NCBI RefSeq assembly: GCF_000372465.1
Contig: NZ_AQUZ01000004.1
Location: 1,202 to 65,201 of the forward strand
From: Kribbella catacumbae DSM 19601
Lineage (GTDB): Bacteria > Actinomycetota > Actinomycetes > Propionibacteriales > Kribbellaceae
DNA length: 64,000 nt
Reading direction: 5' to 3'
Each line of letters opens with the position of its first letter. The first letter of the stretch is position 1. Of this stretch, positions 1-8,302 are shown piece after piece. Made by a program: the position numbers and the translations under genes. Under the pieces are notes generated by a model that was not told the DNA's origin, did not search any database, and saw only the letters and a list, made by a program, of their open reading frames with translations.

Positions 1-95
1 GTTGCGAAGCAGCATGCCGAGCACTCGTCGACGTGTGTTGCGAAGTAGCGTGCGGAGTGATCGCGGGGGTGTTGCGAAGCAGGTTGCGGGGTGGT
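1..95. repeat. Three spaced direct repeats at window edge
   Basis: The element GTTGCGAAGYAG occurs at 1, 37 and 71, so the spacing is 36 and 34 bases. The flanks are partly similar (each copy is followed by a TGC-containing stretch ending in G-rich sequence). The array may continue to the left of the window. No convincing protein reads through it. I do not recognise the element. Confidence 0.45.
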
Positions 96-428
96 CGTTG
101 TGGGGGCTTGGGGGGTGTTTGGGGTGTGCTTCCGTGGGGGGTTCGGTAGAGGTTGCCGAGGACAACACTTCGCGGAACCGTGCCGAATCGGCCGAAGGAC
201 GGCCAGTTTGTGCGCGTGTCGTCAACAAATCTTCGGCGGGGTCGGGCAAGCTTTTGGCGCGGCGAAAACCCTTGTGCACAAGGATTTTCGCTCTATTCGT
301 CTGGATTGCGGTTCGGGACGCCTTAACGTGCTGACGTTTCAGGTGCTTTACGTAGGCACCAAGTGTTGTCATCATCATGACGACGAGGAATCCACCGTGG
401 TTTTCCTCAGCCGCACCAAGGAGGCGAA
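96..428 (+). other. Non-coding upstream region of the histone-like gene
   Basis: No convincing gene lies here; the open frames have no ribosome site and no recognisable protein. A weak promoter-like pair, TTGTGC at 272-277 and TATTCG at 294-299 with a 16-base spacer, could drive the downstream lysine-rich gene. A short hairpin (GGTGC/GCACC) sits near 340-358. Both are inspection-level observations. Confidence 0.3.
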
Positions 429-1052
429 GTGCCAGCCAAGAAGGCAGCCGCAGGGAAGGCGACAGCCAAAAAGGCTTCTCCCGCCAGGAAGACTGTCGCC
501 AAGAAGGCCAGCGCAGCGAAGACGACCACCGCGCGCAAGGTCACAGCGAAGAAGACGACAACGGCGAAGAAGGTGAGTGCGGCGAAGAAGGCACCAGCCA
601 AGAAGGTCGCCGCGAAGAAGGCGCCGGCGAAGAAGACCGTCGCCAAGAAGACCGTGGCCAAGAAGACGGTCGCTAAGAAGGCGCCGGCCAAGAAGGTGAC
701 CGCGAAGAAGACGGTCGCCAAGAAGGCCCCGGCGAAGAAGGTCGCCGCCAAGAAGGTGACCGCGAAGAAGGCAACGGCCAAGAAGACCGTGGCCAAGAAG
801 GCGCCGGCGAAGAAGACCGTCGCGAAGAAGGCTCCCGCGAAGAAGGTCGCCGCCAAGAAGGCTCCGGCCAAGAGGGTCGCCGCGAAGAAGGCACCGGCGC
901 GCAAGACCGCTGCCAAGAAGGCTCCGGCCAGGAAGGTCGCGGCGAAGAAGGCCCCGGCCCGCAAGGTCGCCGCCAAGAAGGCACCGGCGCGCAAGACCGT
1001 CGCCAAGCGCGCGACGACGGCCCGGAAGGCCCCGGCGCGCAAGAAGGCGTGA
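429..1052 (+). CDS. Lysine-rich histone H1-like protein
   Basis: This is a 207-residue, extremely basic protein made almost only of Ala, Lys, Pro, Val, Thr and Arg. It is built from five-residue units of the type [10 protein letters not shown] and VAAKK, so the DNA has a 15-base period. Such tails bind DNA non-specifically and compact the nucleoid. In actinobacteria they are best known as the C-terminal extension of HupS/HupB-type HU proteins, but here no HU fold precedes the tail and the repeats begin at residue 2. The start is GTG at 429, six bases or fewer from the strong ribosome site AAGGAGG (418-424). It probably stands alone transcriptionally and is closed by the hairpin at 1069-1103. 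Function in nucleoid organisation is inferred from composition. Confidence 0.85.
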   Translation: MPAKKAAAGKATAKKASPARKTVAKKASAAKTTTARKVTAKKTTTAKKVSAAKKAPAKKVAAKKAPAKKTVAKKTVAKKTVAKKAPAKKVTAKKTVAKKAPAKKVAAKKVTAKKATAKKTVAKKAPAKKTVAKKAPAKKVAAKKAPAKRVAAKKAPARKTAAKKAPARKVAAKKAPARKVAAKKAPARKTVAKRATTARKAPARKKA

Positions 1053-1068
1053 CCGGATAGCAGCAAAG

Positions 1069-1103
1069 CCGAAGGGCACCACCAATGCGGTGGTGCCCTT
1101 CGG
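1069..1103. terminator. Bidirectional hairpin terminator
   Basis: A perfect 15-base stem (CCGAAGGGCACCACC, 1069-1083, with its complement at 1089-1103) encloses a 5-base loop. It lies between the convergent genes at 429-1052 and 1157-1345. There is no clear U-run, as is common in GC-rich actinobacteria. Confidence 0.8.
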
Positions 1104-1156
1104 TCATGCCGGCCGGCGGACCGTTGTCACCGGAAGCCGGTTGATGATGACGTGGA

Positions 1157-1345
1157 TCAGTCGTCGTTCCACTTCGGGTCGTTGTCCCAGGCCTCGTTGC
1201 GTTCCTGGACTTTCTCCAACGCCCGGGCCGCTTCTTCCGGGGAACTGTAGGGTCCGAGCCGCTCGGCCGCTTTGTCGCCCTGATAGGGCTCGACCTCGCC
1301 GGTTTTCACGTTGTAGTACCACTCGTTGCTGTGATCGTCGCTCAT
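1157..1345 (-). CDS. Small SPOR-like acidic protein
   Basis: This 62-residue protein starts MSDDHSNEWYYNVKTGEVE and ends in an Asp/Asn/Trp-rich tail. It resembles the small actinobacterial proteins annotated as SPOR-domain-containing, which carry the sequence WYYNxKTGxVE; its function is not known. I place the start at the ATG at 1345, because GGAGGTGGT lies about seven bases upstream, rather than at the ATG six codons earlier, which overlaps that ribosome site. It is transcribed divergently from the methionine aminopeptidase gene with about 53 bases between starts. Confidence 0.75.
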   Translation of the reverse strand: MSDDHSNEWYYNVKTGEVEPYQGDKAAERLGPYSSPEEAARALEKVQERNEAWDNDPKWNDD

Positions 1346-1383
1346 TCGGCTGACCACCTCCATGGAGTCTTGTCGCAGCTCTC

Positions 1384-1389
1384 TAGAAT
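1384..1389 (+). promoter_or_regulatory. Candidate leaderless -10 box for map
   Basis: TAGAAT ends nine bases before the ATG at 1399, so transcription would begin within a few bases of the start codon. No Shine-Dalgarno sequence is visible, which fits a leaderless mRNA. The -35 region is not recognisable. Confidence 0.45.
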
Positions 1390-1398
1390 GATCTCACC

Positions 1399-2247
1399 AT
1401 GTCGCTTCTCACTCCTGGCATCATCTCGCCTCGCCGTCCGGTACCCGCGTCCATTCCCCGTCCCGAGTACGTCGACAAGCCCGCGCCGACGCCGTACGAC
1501 GGGTCTTATGTGACGTCACCCGAGCTGATCGAGAAGATGCGGGTGGCCGGCAAGCTCGCGGCCCAGGCGCTGGAAGCGGTTGGCGCTGCCGCGAAACCCG
1601 GCGTCACCACCGACGAACTGGATGCGGTCGGCCACGAGTATCTGGTCGAGCGCGATGCCTACCCGTCGACGCTTGGCTACCGCGGGTACCCGAAGTCCTT
1701 GTGCACCTCGGTCAACGAGGTGATCTGCCACGGCATCCCCGACGACCGCCCGCTCGAGGACGGCGACATCGTCAACGTGGACATCACCGCGTTCCTCGAC
1801 GGCGTGCACGGCGACACCAACGCGACCTTCCTGGTCGGGGACGTCGACGAGGAGAACCGGCTGCTCGTCGAGCGCACTCGCGAGGCGTTGAACCGTGGCA
1901 TCAAGGCGGTCAGGCCGGGGCGCCAGGTCAGCATCATCGGCCGGGTGATCGAGTCGTACGCGAAGCGCTTCGGCTACGGCGTGGTCCGCGACTTCACCGG
2001 GCACGGCATCGCGACGTCGTTCCACTCCGGGCTGATCATTCCGCACTACGACGACGAACGCTTCGACGACGTGATCGAGCCTGGGATGACGTTCACGATC
2101 GAGCCGATGCTCACCCTCGGCAGCTACGACTACGACCTGTGGGACGACGGCTGGACCGCCGCCACCAAGGACAGGTCCCGCACCGCCCAGTTCGAGCACA
2201 CCCTCCTCGTCACCAGCACCGGCGCCGAGGTCCTCACCCTCCCGTGA
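1399..2247 (+). CDS. map: Type I methionine aminopeptidase
   Basis: This 282-residue cytosolic metalloenzyme removes the initiator methionine from nascent proteins. The five pita-bread-fold metal ligands are visible: Asp128 (NVDIT), Asp139 (HGDTNA), His202 (GHGI), Glu235 (TIEPM) and Glu266 (QFEHT). The substrate-binding His111 (NEVICHG) is present. The N-terminal extension of about 38 residues before the catalytic core contains Pro-rich sequence ([13 protein letters not shown]), as in the longer actinobacterial MetAP1 class. The start follows a TAGAAT box with no ribosome site, so the mRNA may be leaderless. Downstream lies an opposing decayed gene. Identification is secure. Confidence 0.95.
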   Translation: MSLLTPGIISPRRPVPASIPRPEYVDKPAPTPYDGSYVTSPELIEKMRVAGKLAAQALEAVGAAAKPGVTTDELDAVGHEYLVERDAYPSTLGYRGYPKSLCTSVNEVICHGIPDDRPLEDGDIVNVDITAFLDGVHGDTNATFLVGDVDEENRLLVERTREALNRGIKAVRPGRQVSIIGRVIESYAKRFGYGVVRDFTGHGIATSFHSGLIIPHYDDERFDDVIEPGMTFTIEPMLTLGSYDYDLWDDGWTAATKDRSRTAQFEHTLLVTSTGAEVLTLP

Positions 2248-2264
2248 GCAGTACGCCGCTCCGC

Positions 2265-3200
2265 TTACCGGGGCCCAACGCGTAGACCTGGTGACTGACG
2301 CCGCCGAAGACTTCTACGCGTCTTTCGAGCACCGTTCGTTGTCGGGCTTCCGCATCTATCCCGGTTGAAAGCCCAGTACTCCGGAGAGCTGCGGTGTTGT
2401 TGGGGAGGACGTTGAGGGCGAGGCGTTTCGGGGGTCAGCGCCATGCAGGTGGTTAGCAGCGCGCTGGCGGGATCGTGTCGGTGGGGGACGGCTCGCGGAG
2501 TACTACGCCTGGCGGTGGTGGGGTGACCGTTACCGGTGCGGGCTCTCGGGTGTAGAGCATCTAGAGAGCCAGGGCGCTCGCCGGCGGCCGTCTTCGAGAT
2601 GATGTTGCCGGTGGCAAGAAGCGCGTGCAGGCGCGGTACGCCGAGCATCACCCAGGGCAGCACCCAGTCGGGCACCGCCTCGTCGTCCGGCTTCCCGTCC
2701 GCGGCGGACTCCAACTGGTCGAACTGCGAGACCCAGTACGACGTGAGGTTGTCGCGAGTGAACGCCTCCAGCGCCTCCTGGTCGTCATGCACGACCAGGC
2801 CGGGCGCAGTACGGACGGCGATGGACTGCCGCGCCGGCTCGGACCACAGCACCGGCGATACCGGGCCGCCGGCCCGTACCTCCTTGAAAACACCGTCCTG
2901 CGTGAACACGACCGGCTTGCCGCGATCCGGCGCCACCGCAAGATCAGCCGAAGTCAGATAGGTGACATCGAAAGCAGGGGCCGACGGCAACTGCTCGTGC
3001 ACCTCGCGCACGACCGAGACGTCGACCACCGGCTCGGAGACGACGACCACCCCATCGATGTCACTGCGTCCCGGCCGGAAGTCACCGAGCGGCACCGATC
3101 CGGTCAGGTAGAACCCCGTCACCCGCCCGGGAAGCGCCTTGTCGATCAGCTCGAGGTACCGCGTCGTGGTACCGGCGACTTCCGGCGGGAGATCGGTCAT
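2265..3200 (-). pseudogene. Nucleotidyltransferase (ANT-like), C-terminus disrupted
   Basis: Residues 1 to about 215 look like an aminoglycoside adenylyltransferase-type nucleotidyltransferase. The motif GSVPLGDFRPGRSDID is the GS-x(10)-DxD metal and nucleotide site, and the helical part ends in GNIISKTAAGE. After that (below about 2580) the reading becomes an Arg/Pro/Thr-rich tail unlike the family, where a few dozen helical residues would be expected. A frame change or local decay is therefore likely. The start overlaps the stop of the carboxypeptidase gene by 4 bases (ATGA), so the pair was once translationally coupled. Whether the truncated protein still folds is unknown; substrate is not predictable. 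Confidence 0.6.
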
Positions 3201-4711
3201 CGGTTGGAGGCTCCCTTGATGAAGGCGGCCAGGTCCTTGGACTGCTGCTGCCGCGTCGGTTCGTGCACGTACATCATGTGACCCGCCGGGTAGTAGCGAA
3301 GTTCGATGTTGTCGCGGAGTTCTGCCGGAATCTGCAACCGCGCGATCGAGGACTCCGTGGCGAAGTACGGCGTCGCGCAGTCGTAGTACCCGGAGGCGAC
3401 GTGCACCTTGAGGTGCGGGTTGGCGCGCATCGCCTCGGCGAGCTTGTCCGCGACGGTGACGTGGCTGTTCTCGAACTCCTTGTACGACCAGTCCTTGGCC
3501 GCCGTGCTGCTGAGGAACTCGTACGGCAGATCGTTGTGGTACCCGAGCTCCGCGTGCAGGTAGTGGTTCAGCGCCGCCGTGTAGGGCCCGATGATCGCGC
3601 GGAACGACGGATCGTCGAGCGAGCTCTCGCCGCCGGAGTCCGCGTCCCAGCCGGTGAACCGGGTGTCCAGCCGGCCGACCACCTGGCGCCGCGACCGCAG
3701 CAGCTCGGCGAAGAACCGCATGTGCTCGACCCGCAGGTTCACCCGGTCGAGATAGTCCTCCGACAACCCGGTCAGCGCCGCCAGCCGGCCGATCACCTCG
3801 GTCCGGTAGTCATCCGGCACCCGGTTGCCCTGGGCAAGCGCGTTGGGATAACGCCCGGCGGCGAACCGCTCCGCGTCGGCGAGCACCTCGGCCAGCTCCC
3901 GGTCCGGGACCAGCCCGTGGTAGTGCGCGGTCGCGGCATAGGTGGGCAGGAACATCGTGAACGGAAGATCGTTCCCCGGGCTGAACTCACCGGTGGCGAA
4001 CTCCAGCACCGCGGAGATCAGGATGATCCCGTTCAGGTACATCCCGTACCGGTCCTGCAGATGCGCGGCCAGCCCGGCGGCGCGCGTCGTACCGTAGGAC
4101 TCGCCGGCCAGGAACTTCGGCGACATCCAGCGCCCGTTGCGCGACGTCCACAGCCGGATCACCTCACCGACGGACTCCAGGTCGGCAGTGAACCCGTGGT
4201 ACTCCCCCGGCTTCTCGCCTTCGGCCGCGCGCGAGAAGCCGGTCGACACGGGGTCGATGAACACCAGGTCGGTGTCCCGCAGCAACGTCTCCGCGTTGTC
4301 CACCAGCCCGTACGGCGGCGGCGCTAGCTCGCCGACGTCGCCCGACACCACCCGGCGCGGACCGAGCAGCCCGAGATGCAGCCAGATGCTCGACGATCCC
4401 GGCCCGCCGTTGAACGCGAACGTCACCGGCCGGGTGCCCGGATCGGCGTCGTCCAGCGTGTACGCCGTCAGGAACACCTCGGCCTTGGGCAGGTGCCCGT
4501 CGAACTTGCCGTCGGTCACCACCTCCTGCCGCAGCACGATCCGGCCGGTCGTCGCCGTGTACTTCAGCTTCCGCCGCCCGGCCGTCACCGTGTGCTGAGT
4601 GGTCGTCAGATCGTCAGCCGGAGCCGGCTTCGCCGCGTCAGCCGCCGTCGTGCCGGCGGAGTCCTGCTCCTTGACCGCGGTCTTCTTCTTGGGTTCCTCA
4701 GCCGTCGCCAT
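3197..4711 (-). CDS. S10 family serine carboxypeptidase
   Basis: This 504-residue alpha/beta-hydrolase-fold peptidase is predicted to remove C-terminal residues from peptides. The catalytic triad is readable: Ser205 in GESYG, Asp444 in YYDCATPYF and His478 in AGHMMYVHE. The oxyanion-region motif NGGPGSSS lies at 101-108. The first 35 residues are Lys/Ala/Asp-rich with no hydrophobic signal, so the enzyme is probably cytoplasmic, unlike the vacuolar eukaryotic members. It is the first gene of a two-gene unit, with the nucleotidyltransferase remnant overlapping its stop. Family assignment is firm; the physiological substrate is not known. Confidence 0.9.
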   Translation of the reverse strand: MATAEEPKKKTAVKEQDSAGTTAADAAKPAPADDLTTTQHTVTAGRRKLKYTATTGRIVLRQEVVTDGKFDGHLPKAEVFLTAYTLDDADPGTRPVTFAFNGGPGSSSIWLHLGLLGPRRVVSGDVGELAPPPYGLVDNAETLLRDTDLVFIDPVSTGFSRAAEGEKPGEYHGFTADLESVGEVIRLWTSRNGRWMSPKFLAGESYGTTRAAGLAAHLQDRYGMYLNGIILISAVLEFATGEFSPGNDLPFTMFLPTYAATAHYHGLVPDRELAEVLADAERFAAGRYPNALAQGNRVPDDYRTEVIGRLAALTGLSEDYLDRVNLRVEHMRFFAELLRSRRQVVGRLDTRFTGWDADSGGESSLDDPSFRAIIGPYTAALNHYLHAELGYHNDLPYEFLSSTAAKDWSYKEFENSHVTVADKLAEAMRANPHLKVHVASGYYDCATPYFATESSIARLQIPAELRDNIELRYYPAGHMMYVHEPTRQQQSKDLAAFIKGASNR

Positions 4712-4826
4712 GCGAAGACCCTATCCGCGCTCGCCAACAGCGCAGGCATTGCCGCAGGCAAGCACAAGGAGCACTATCGAGACGTGATGCGAGTCACAAA
4801 TGCGCTACCGGACGAGGAGGTTGACG

Positions 4827-5060
4827 ATGACGGGCACCATCACTCACTTCACCGGGGAGCGAGCCCCGTGCGGGCGGCTCGTGGACGGTGACCGCAGCCG
4901 GGATGACGATCTTGAGGGCCTTCGCTTCGACGACGTGACGTACGCGTGCGGCTGCCGCCGGGTCAAGCACGAGTTCCACGACGGCAGCATGCGGATCAGG
5001 ACCATCCGCCACGACGGCAAGGTCCTGATGGACGAGCACAGCGGCGACCACGAAGCATGA
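4827..5060 (+). CDS. Small conserved Cys-containing protein
   Basis: A 77-residue protein of unknown function. The start ATG at 4827 is set by GAGGAGG at 4814-4820, six bases away; an upstream in-frame ATG at 4800 lacks such a site. It has Cys15 in GERAPCGR and a CGC pair (Cys41, Cys43) in [18 protein letters not shown], with several His, so metal binding is possible but unproven. It ends 10 bases before the fumarate reductase flavoprotein gene in the same direction and probably shares its transcript. I recognise the type as an actinobacterial hypothetical protein, not as a named family. Confidence 0.7.
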   Translation: MTGTITHFTGERAPCGRLVDGDRSRDDDLEGLRFDDVTYACGCRRVKHEFHDGSMRIRTIRHDGKVLMDEHSGDHEA

Positions 5061-5070
5061 CCGGCCGCCC

Positions 5071-6816
5071 ATGACCGCGTCTCATGATGTTCTGGTGATC
5101 GGGGGCGGCGGTGCCGGCCTGCGAGCGGCGATCGCGGTGGCCGAAACCAACCCGCGGCTGAGAGTGGCGATCGTCTCGAAGGTCTATCCGATGCGCAGCC
5201 ACACGGTGTCCGCCGAGGGCGGAGCCGCCGGCGTCGCCGCCGACGACGACAGTCTCGACGAGCACGCCTACGACACCGTGTCCGGCAGCGACTGGCTGTG
5301 CGATCAGGACGCGGTCGAGGCGTTCGTCCACGAGGCTCCACGAGAGCTGCTCCGGCTCGAGCACTGGGGCTGTCCCTGGAGCCGCCAGCCGGACGGGCAC
5401 ATCGCAGTACGGGCCTTCGGCGGCATGAAGAAGAAGCGCACCTGGTTCGCCGCGGACCGGACCGGCTTTCACATGCTGCACACGCTGTTCCAGACCGTCC
5501 TCTCGTTTCCGGAGATCGTCCGGTACGACGAGTGGTACGTGACGAAGCTGCTGGTCGACGACGGGAGAACGTACGGCGTCGTCGCCATCGACCTGGCCAC
5601 CGGGCGGACCGAGACCATCACCGCCAGCGCCGTGATCGTGTGTACCGGAGGGTGTGGCCGCGTCTACCCGTTCACCACGAACGCCAACATCAAGACCGGT
5701 GACGGGATGGCGCTGGCCTACCGGGCCGGCGCTCCGCTGAAGGACATGGAGTTCGTCCAGTACCACCCCACCGGCCTGCCCTTCACCGGCATCCTGATCA
5801 CCGAGGCGGCCCGGGCCGAGGGCGGCTGGCTGCTCAACAAGGACGGCTACCGCTACCTGCAGGACTACGACCTCGGCAAACCCGAACCCACGCCGGTGAT
5901 GCGCAGCATGGAGCTGGGACCACGCGACCGGTTGTCGCAGGCCTTCGTGCACGAGCAGGCCAAGGGCAGGACCATCGACACGCCGTACGGGCCGATCGTG
6001 CATCTGGACCTGCGCCATCTGGGTGCCGAGCTCATCGACGCCAAGCTCCCATTCGTCCGGGAGCTCTGCTCGAAGTACCAGAACATCGACCCGGTGACCG
6101 AACTGGTCCCAGTGCGCCCCGTGGTGCACTACATGATGGGCGGCATCCACACCGACATCCATGGCGCGACCCCGATCCAAGGCCTGTTCGCCGCCGGGGA
6201 GGTCGCCTGCGTCAGCATCAACGGCGCCAACCGGCTGGGGTCGAACTCCTTGCCGGAGTGCCTGGTGTTCGGCGCCCGCGCCGGACGAGCCGCCGCACTG
6301 TTCGCCGGCCTGTACGGCGGCCGCATCCCGCCGGCGGTGATGGCGCAGGGCCGCGACGAGGAGGACCGGCTGGAGCGGGAGCTGACGCGGCACCTGGACG
6401 GACGCGAGCGCATCGCGGACATCCGCACGGAGATGCAGATCACGATGGAGAACGGCTCCGGGATCTACCGGGACCGCGATTCGATGGTCAAGGCCTTCGA
6501 CGAACTGCAGGAACTGCAGGCGCGATTCGCCGACGCGGCGATCGACGACCACAGCCGGACGTTCAACACCGAACTGGTGGCCCTGCTCGAGCTGTCGTTC
6601 ATGCTGGACGTTGCCGAGAGCATCATCACCTGCGCGCTGCATCGGGAGGAGTCGCGCGGGGCGCACCAGCGCACCGACTTCCCGGCCCGCGACGACGAGC
6701 GCTTCCTCGCGCACTCGCTGGTCCAGCGCGAACCCGATCGGGCCGGCCGCCGGGTCCGCTACCTGCCGGTGACGATCACCCGCTGGCCGCCGGGCGAACG
6801 CGTGTACGGGAGGTAG
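5071..6816 (+). CDS. frdA: Fumarate reductase flavoprotein subunit
   Basis: A 581-residue catalytic subunit that interconverts fumarate and succinate at a covalently bound FAD. The Rossmann motif [12 protein letters not shown] is at residues 9-20, and the flavin-linking His44 is in [10 protein letters not shown]. The active-site HPTG is at 232-235, followed by TEAARAEGG, and the capping-domain GGxxTD region is IHTD near 355. It heads the four-gene frdABCD unit and is followed after 6 bases by frdB. The short two-anchor membrane subunits make quinol:fumarate reductase more likely than a standard succinate dehydrogenase, though direction cannot be read from sequence alone. No good Shine-Dalgarno precedes the ATG; coupling to the upstream small gene may provide initiation. 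Confidence 0.93.
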   Translation: MTASHDVLVIGGGGAGLRAAIAVAETNPRLRVAIVSKVYPMRSHTVSAEGGAAGVAADDDSLDEHAYDTVSGSDWLCDQDAVEAFVHEAPRELLRLEHWGCPWSRQPDGHIAVRAFGGMKKKRTWFAADRTGFHMLHTLFQTVLSFPEIVRYDEWYVTKLLVDDGRTYGVVAIDLATGRTETITASAVIVCTGGCGRVYPFTTNANIKTGDGMALAYRAGAPLKDMEFVQYHPTGLPFTGILITEAARAEGGWLLNKDGYRYLQDYDLGKPEPTPVMRSMELGPRDRLSQAFVHEQAKGRTIDTPYGPIVHLDLRHLGAELIDAKLPFVRELCSKYQNIDPVTELVPVRPVVHYMMGGIHTDIHGATPIQGLFAAGEVACVSINGANRLGSNSLPECLVFGARAGRAAALFAGLYGGRIPPAVMAQGRDEEDRLERELTRHLDGRERIADIRTEMQITMENGSGIYRDRDSMVKAFDELQELQARFADAAIDDHSRTFNTELVALLELSFMLDVAESIITCALHREESRGAHQRTDFPARDDERFLAHSLVQREPDRAGRRVRYLPVTITRWPPGERVYGR

Positions 6817-6822
6817 GGAGAG

Positions 6823-7566
6823 ATGGCAGACGAGATCACCCTCGAGGTCGTACGCTACCGGCCGGAGCTGAGAATCGAGCCGGTCGTGCAGTCCTACCAG
6901 GTACCACTCCGCGAGCACTGGGCCATCCTCGACGGCCTCACCTACATCAAGGATCACCTGGACGGCACGCTCTCCTTCCGGTGGTCTTGCCGGATGGGGA
7001 TCTGCGGTAGCTGTGGCATGACCGTCAACGGCGACCCGCAGCTGACCTGTGCCACCTTCCTCACCGACTACGCGCCCGGTCCGGTGCGGGTCGAGCCGCT
7101 GCGCAACTTCCCAGTGATCCGCGACCTCGTCGTCGACATCGGTGACTTCATGGACAAGCTGCCGACCGTCAAGCCCTGGGTGATCCGCGACGTGGACAGT
7201 CCGGTCGAGGAAGGCGAGTACCTGCAGACGCCCGAGGAACTGGACGAGTACAAGCAGTTCAGCATGTGCATCAACTGCATGCTCTGCTACTCGGCCTGCC
7301 CGGTCTATGCCCTCGAGCCGCACTTCCTGGGTCCGGCGGCCATCGCGCTGGCCCAGCGGTACAACCTCGACTCACGAGACGAGGGAGCCTCCGAGCGCGA
7401 GGACATCTTGTCGTCGCCGGAAGGGATCTGGGCCTGCACGTTCGTCGGCGAGTGCAGCGCCGCCTGCCCCAAGGACGTCGACCCGGCCGCCGCGATCCAG
7501 CGCTACAAGCTCACCGCGGCCACCCAGGCGATCAAGAACTTCCTCCTGCCCCGGGGCGCGAGATGA
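6823..7566 (+). CDS. frdB: Fumarate reductase iron-sulfur subunit
   Basis: A 247-residue electron-transfer subunit linking the flavoprotein to the membrane quinone site. The N-terminal plant-type [2Fe-2S] cluster ligands are Cys56, Cys61, Cys64 and Cys76. The C-terminal domain has [12 protein letters not shown] (Cys149, 152, 155, 159) and [14 protein letters not shown] (Cys205, 211, 215) for the [4Fe-4S] and [3Fe-4S] clusters. Length matches the family. GGAGAG just upstream of the ATG acts as ribosome site. Its stop overlaps the frdC start by 4 bases (ATGA), indicating translational coupling. Confidence 0.95.
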   Translation: MADEITLEVVRYRPELRIEPVVQSYQVPLREHWAILDGLTYIKDHLDGTLSFRWSCRMGICGSCGMTVNGDPQLTCATFLTDYAPGPVRVEPLRNFPVIRDLVVDIGDFMDKLPTVKPWVIRDVDSPVEEGEYLQTPEELDEYKQFSMCINCMLCYSACPVYALEPHFLGPAAIALAQRYNLDSRDEGASEREDILSSPEGIWACTFVGECSAACPKDVDPAAAIQRYKLTAATQAIKNFLLPRGAR

Positions 7567-7943
7567 GCCTTTATCACCGGCCGATCCCCCTCTTCTGGTG
7601 GCTCGAGCGTCGCTCGTACCTCGTCTTCGTACTCCGTGAGCTCAGCAGCGTGTTCGTTGCCTGGTTCGTCGTGTACCTGCTGCTGCTGATCAACGCGGTC
7701 AGCGGGGGCAGCGCGGAGTACGAGCGGTTCCTCGACCGAAGCGGGCAGTGGTGGCTGGTGACCATCAACGTGATCGCCTTGGTCTTCGTGCTGCTGCACG
7801 CGGTGACCTGGTTCGGTCTGGCGCCGAAAGCCATCGTGGTACGCCTGCGTGGTCGCCGCGTCCCACCTCCTCTGATCGCAGCAGCGCACTACGCGGCCTG
7901 GCTGGTGCTGTCCGCTGTGATCGCTTGGGTGATTCTGCGATGA
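7563..7943 (+). CDS. frdC: Fumarate reductase membrane subunit C
   Basis: A 126-residue integral membrane protein with three hydrophobic segments (about residues 22-46, 65-83 and 105-125). It starts [19 protein letters not shown], typical of the FrdC anchor that holds FrdAB at the cytoplasmic face and helps form the quinol site. The ATG at 7563 overlaps the frdB stop by 4 bases, and its own stop overlaps the frdD start in the same way. Identity rests on length, hydrophobic pattern and operon position. Confidence 0.9.
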   Translation: MSLYHRPIPLFWWLERRSYLVFVLRELSSVFVAWFVVYLLLLINAVSGGSAEYERFLDRSGQWWLVTINVIALVFVLLHAVTWFGLAPKAIVVRLRGRRVPPPLIAAAHYAAWLVLSAVIAWVILR

Positions 7944-8302
7944 CGACCCGCCGCCGGCCTGCGGCCGAGCCGTTGCTCTGGCTGCTGTTCAGCGCCGGCG
8001 GCATGATCGCCGCCCTGCTGGTCCCCATCCTCCTGTTCCTGTTCGGCGTCGCGTTCCCGTTGGACTTGCTGACTCCGCCCGACCACGCCCACCTGCTGGC
8101 GGTACTGCGGAACCCCATCACCAGGCTGGTCCTGTTCGGACTGTGCGCCCTAGCGTTGTTCCACTGGGCGCACAGGTTCCGCTACACGCTTTACGATGGC
8201 CTGCAACTCAAGAGGTTCAGCGTCGTGATCATCCTGTTCTGCTACGGCGGCGCCGTCGTCGGATCGATCATTTCCGCCTACCTCCTGCTGACTGTCGGCT
8301 AA
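7940..8302 (+). CDS. frdD: Fumarate reductase membrane subunit D
   Basis: A 120-residue membrane anchor with three hydrophobic segments (about residues 12-38, 57-75 and 93-118). It carries ALFHWAHRFRYTLYDG between the second and third, the conserved FrdD region containing His residues near the quinone site. The ATG at 7940 overlaps the frdC stop by 4 bases. Its TAA stop overlaps, on the opposite strand, the TAG stop of the sugar dehydrogenase fusion gene, so the two transcription units converge with no spacer. The complete frdABCD set implies fumarate-dependent respiration under low oxygen (inference). Confidence 0.9.
   Translation: MTTRRRPAAEPLLWLLFSAGGMIAALLVPILLFLFGVAFPLDLLTPPDHAHLLAVLRNPITRLVLFGLCALALFHWAHRFRYTLYDGLQLKRFSVVIILFCYGGAVVGSIISAYLLLTVG

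Noticed and set aside
1..95. CRISPR array
   Set aside because: Repeats are only about 12 bases, spacers vary and share sequence with the repeats, and no cas gene is present.
2..334. A 110-residue plus-strand frame at the window edge
   Set aside because: No ribosome site, Arg/Ser/Gly-rich sequence without family likeness, and the DNA is explained by direct repeats.
375..1085. Long Leu/Arg-rich and Ala/Phe-rich frames opposite the lysine-rich gene
   Set aside because: They follow automatically from the 15-base AAG-rich repeat read backwards.
4996..7323. A 775-residue open frame on the minus strand over frdA and frdB
   Set aside because: It mirrors the frd genes, whose domains and metal ligands are unambiguous; the mirror has no family features.
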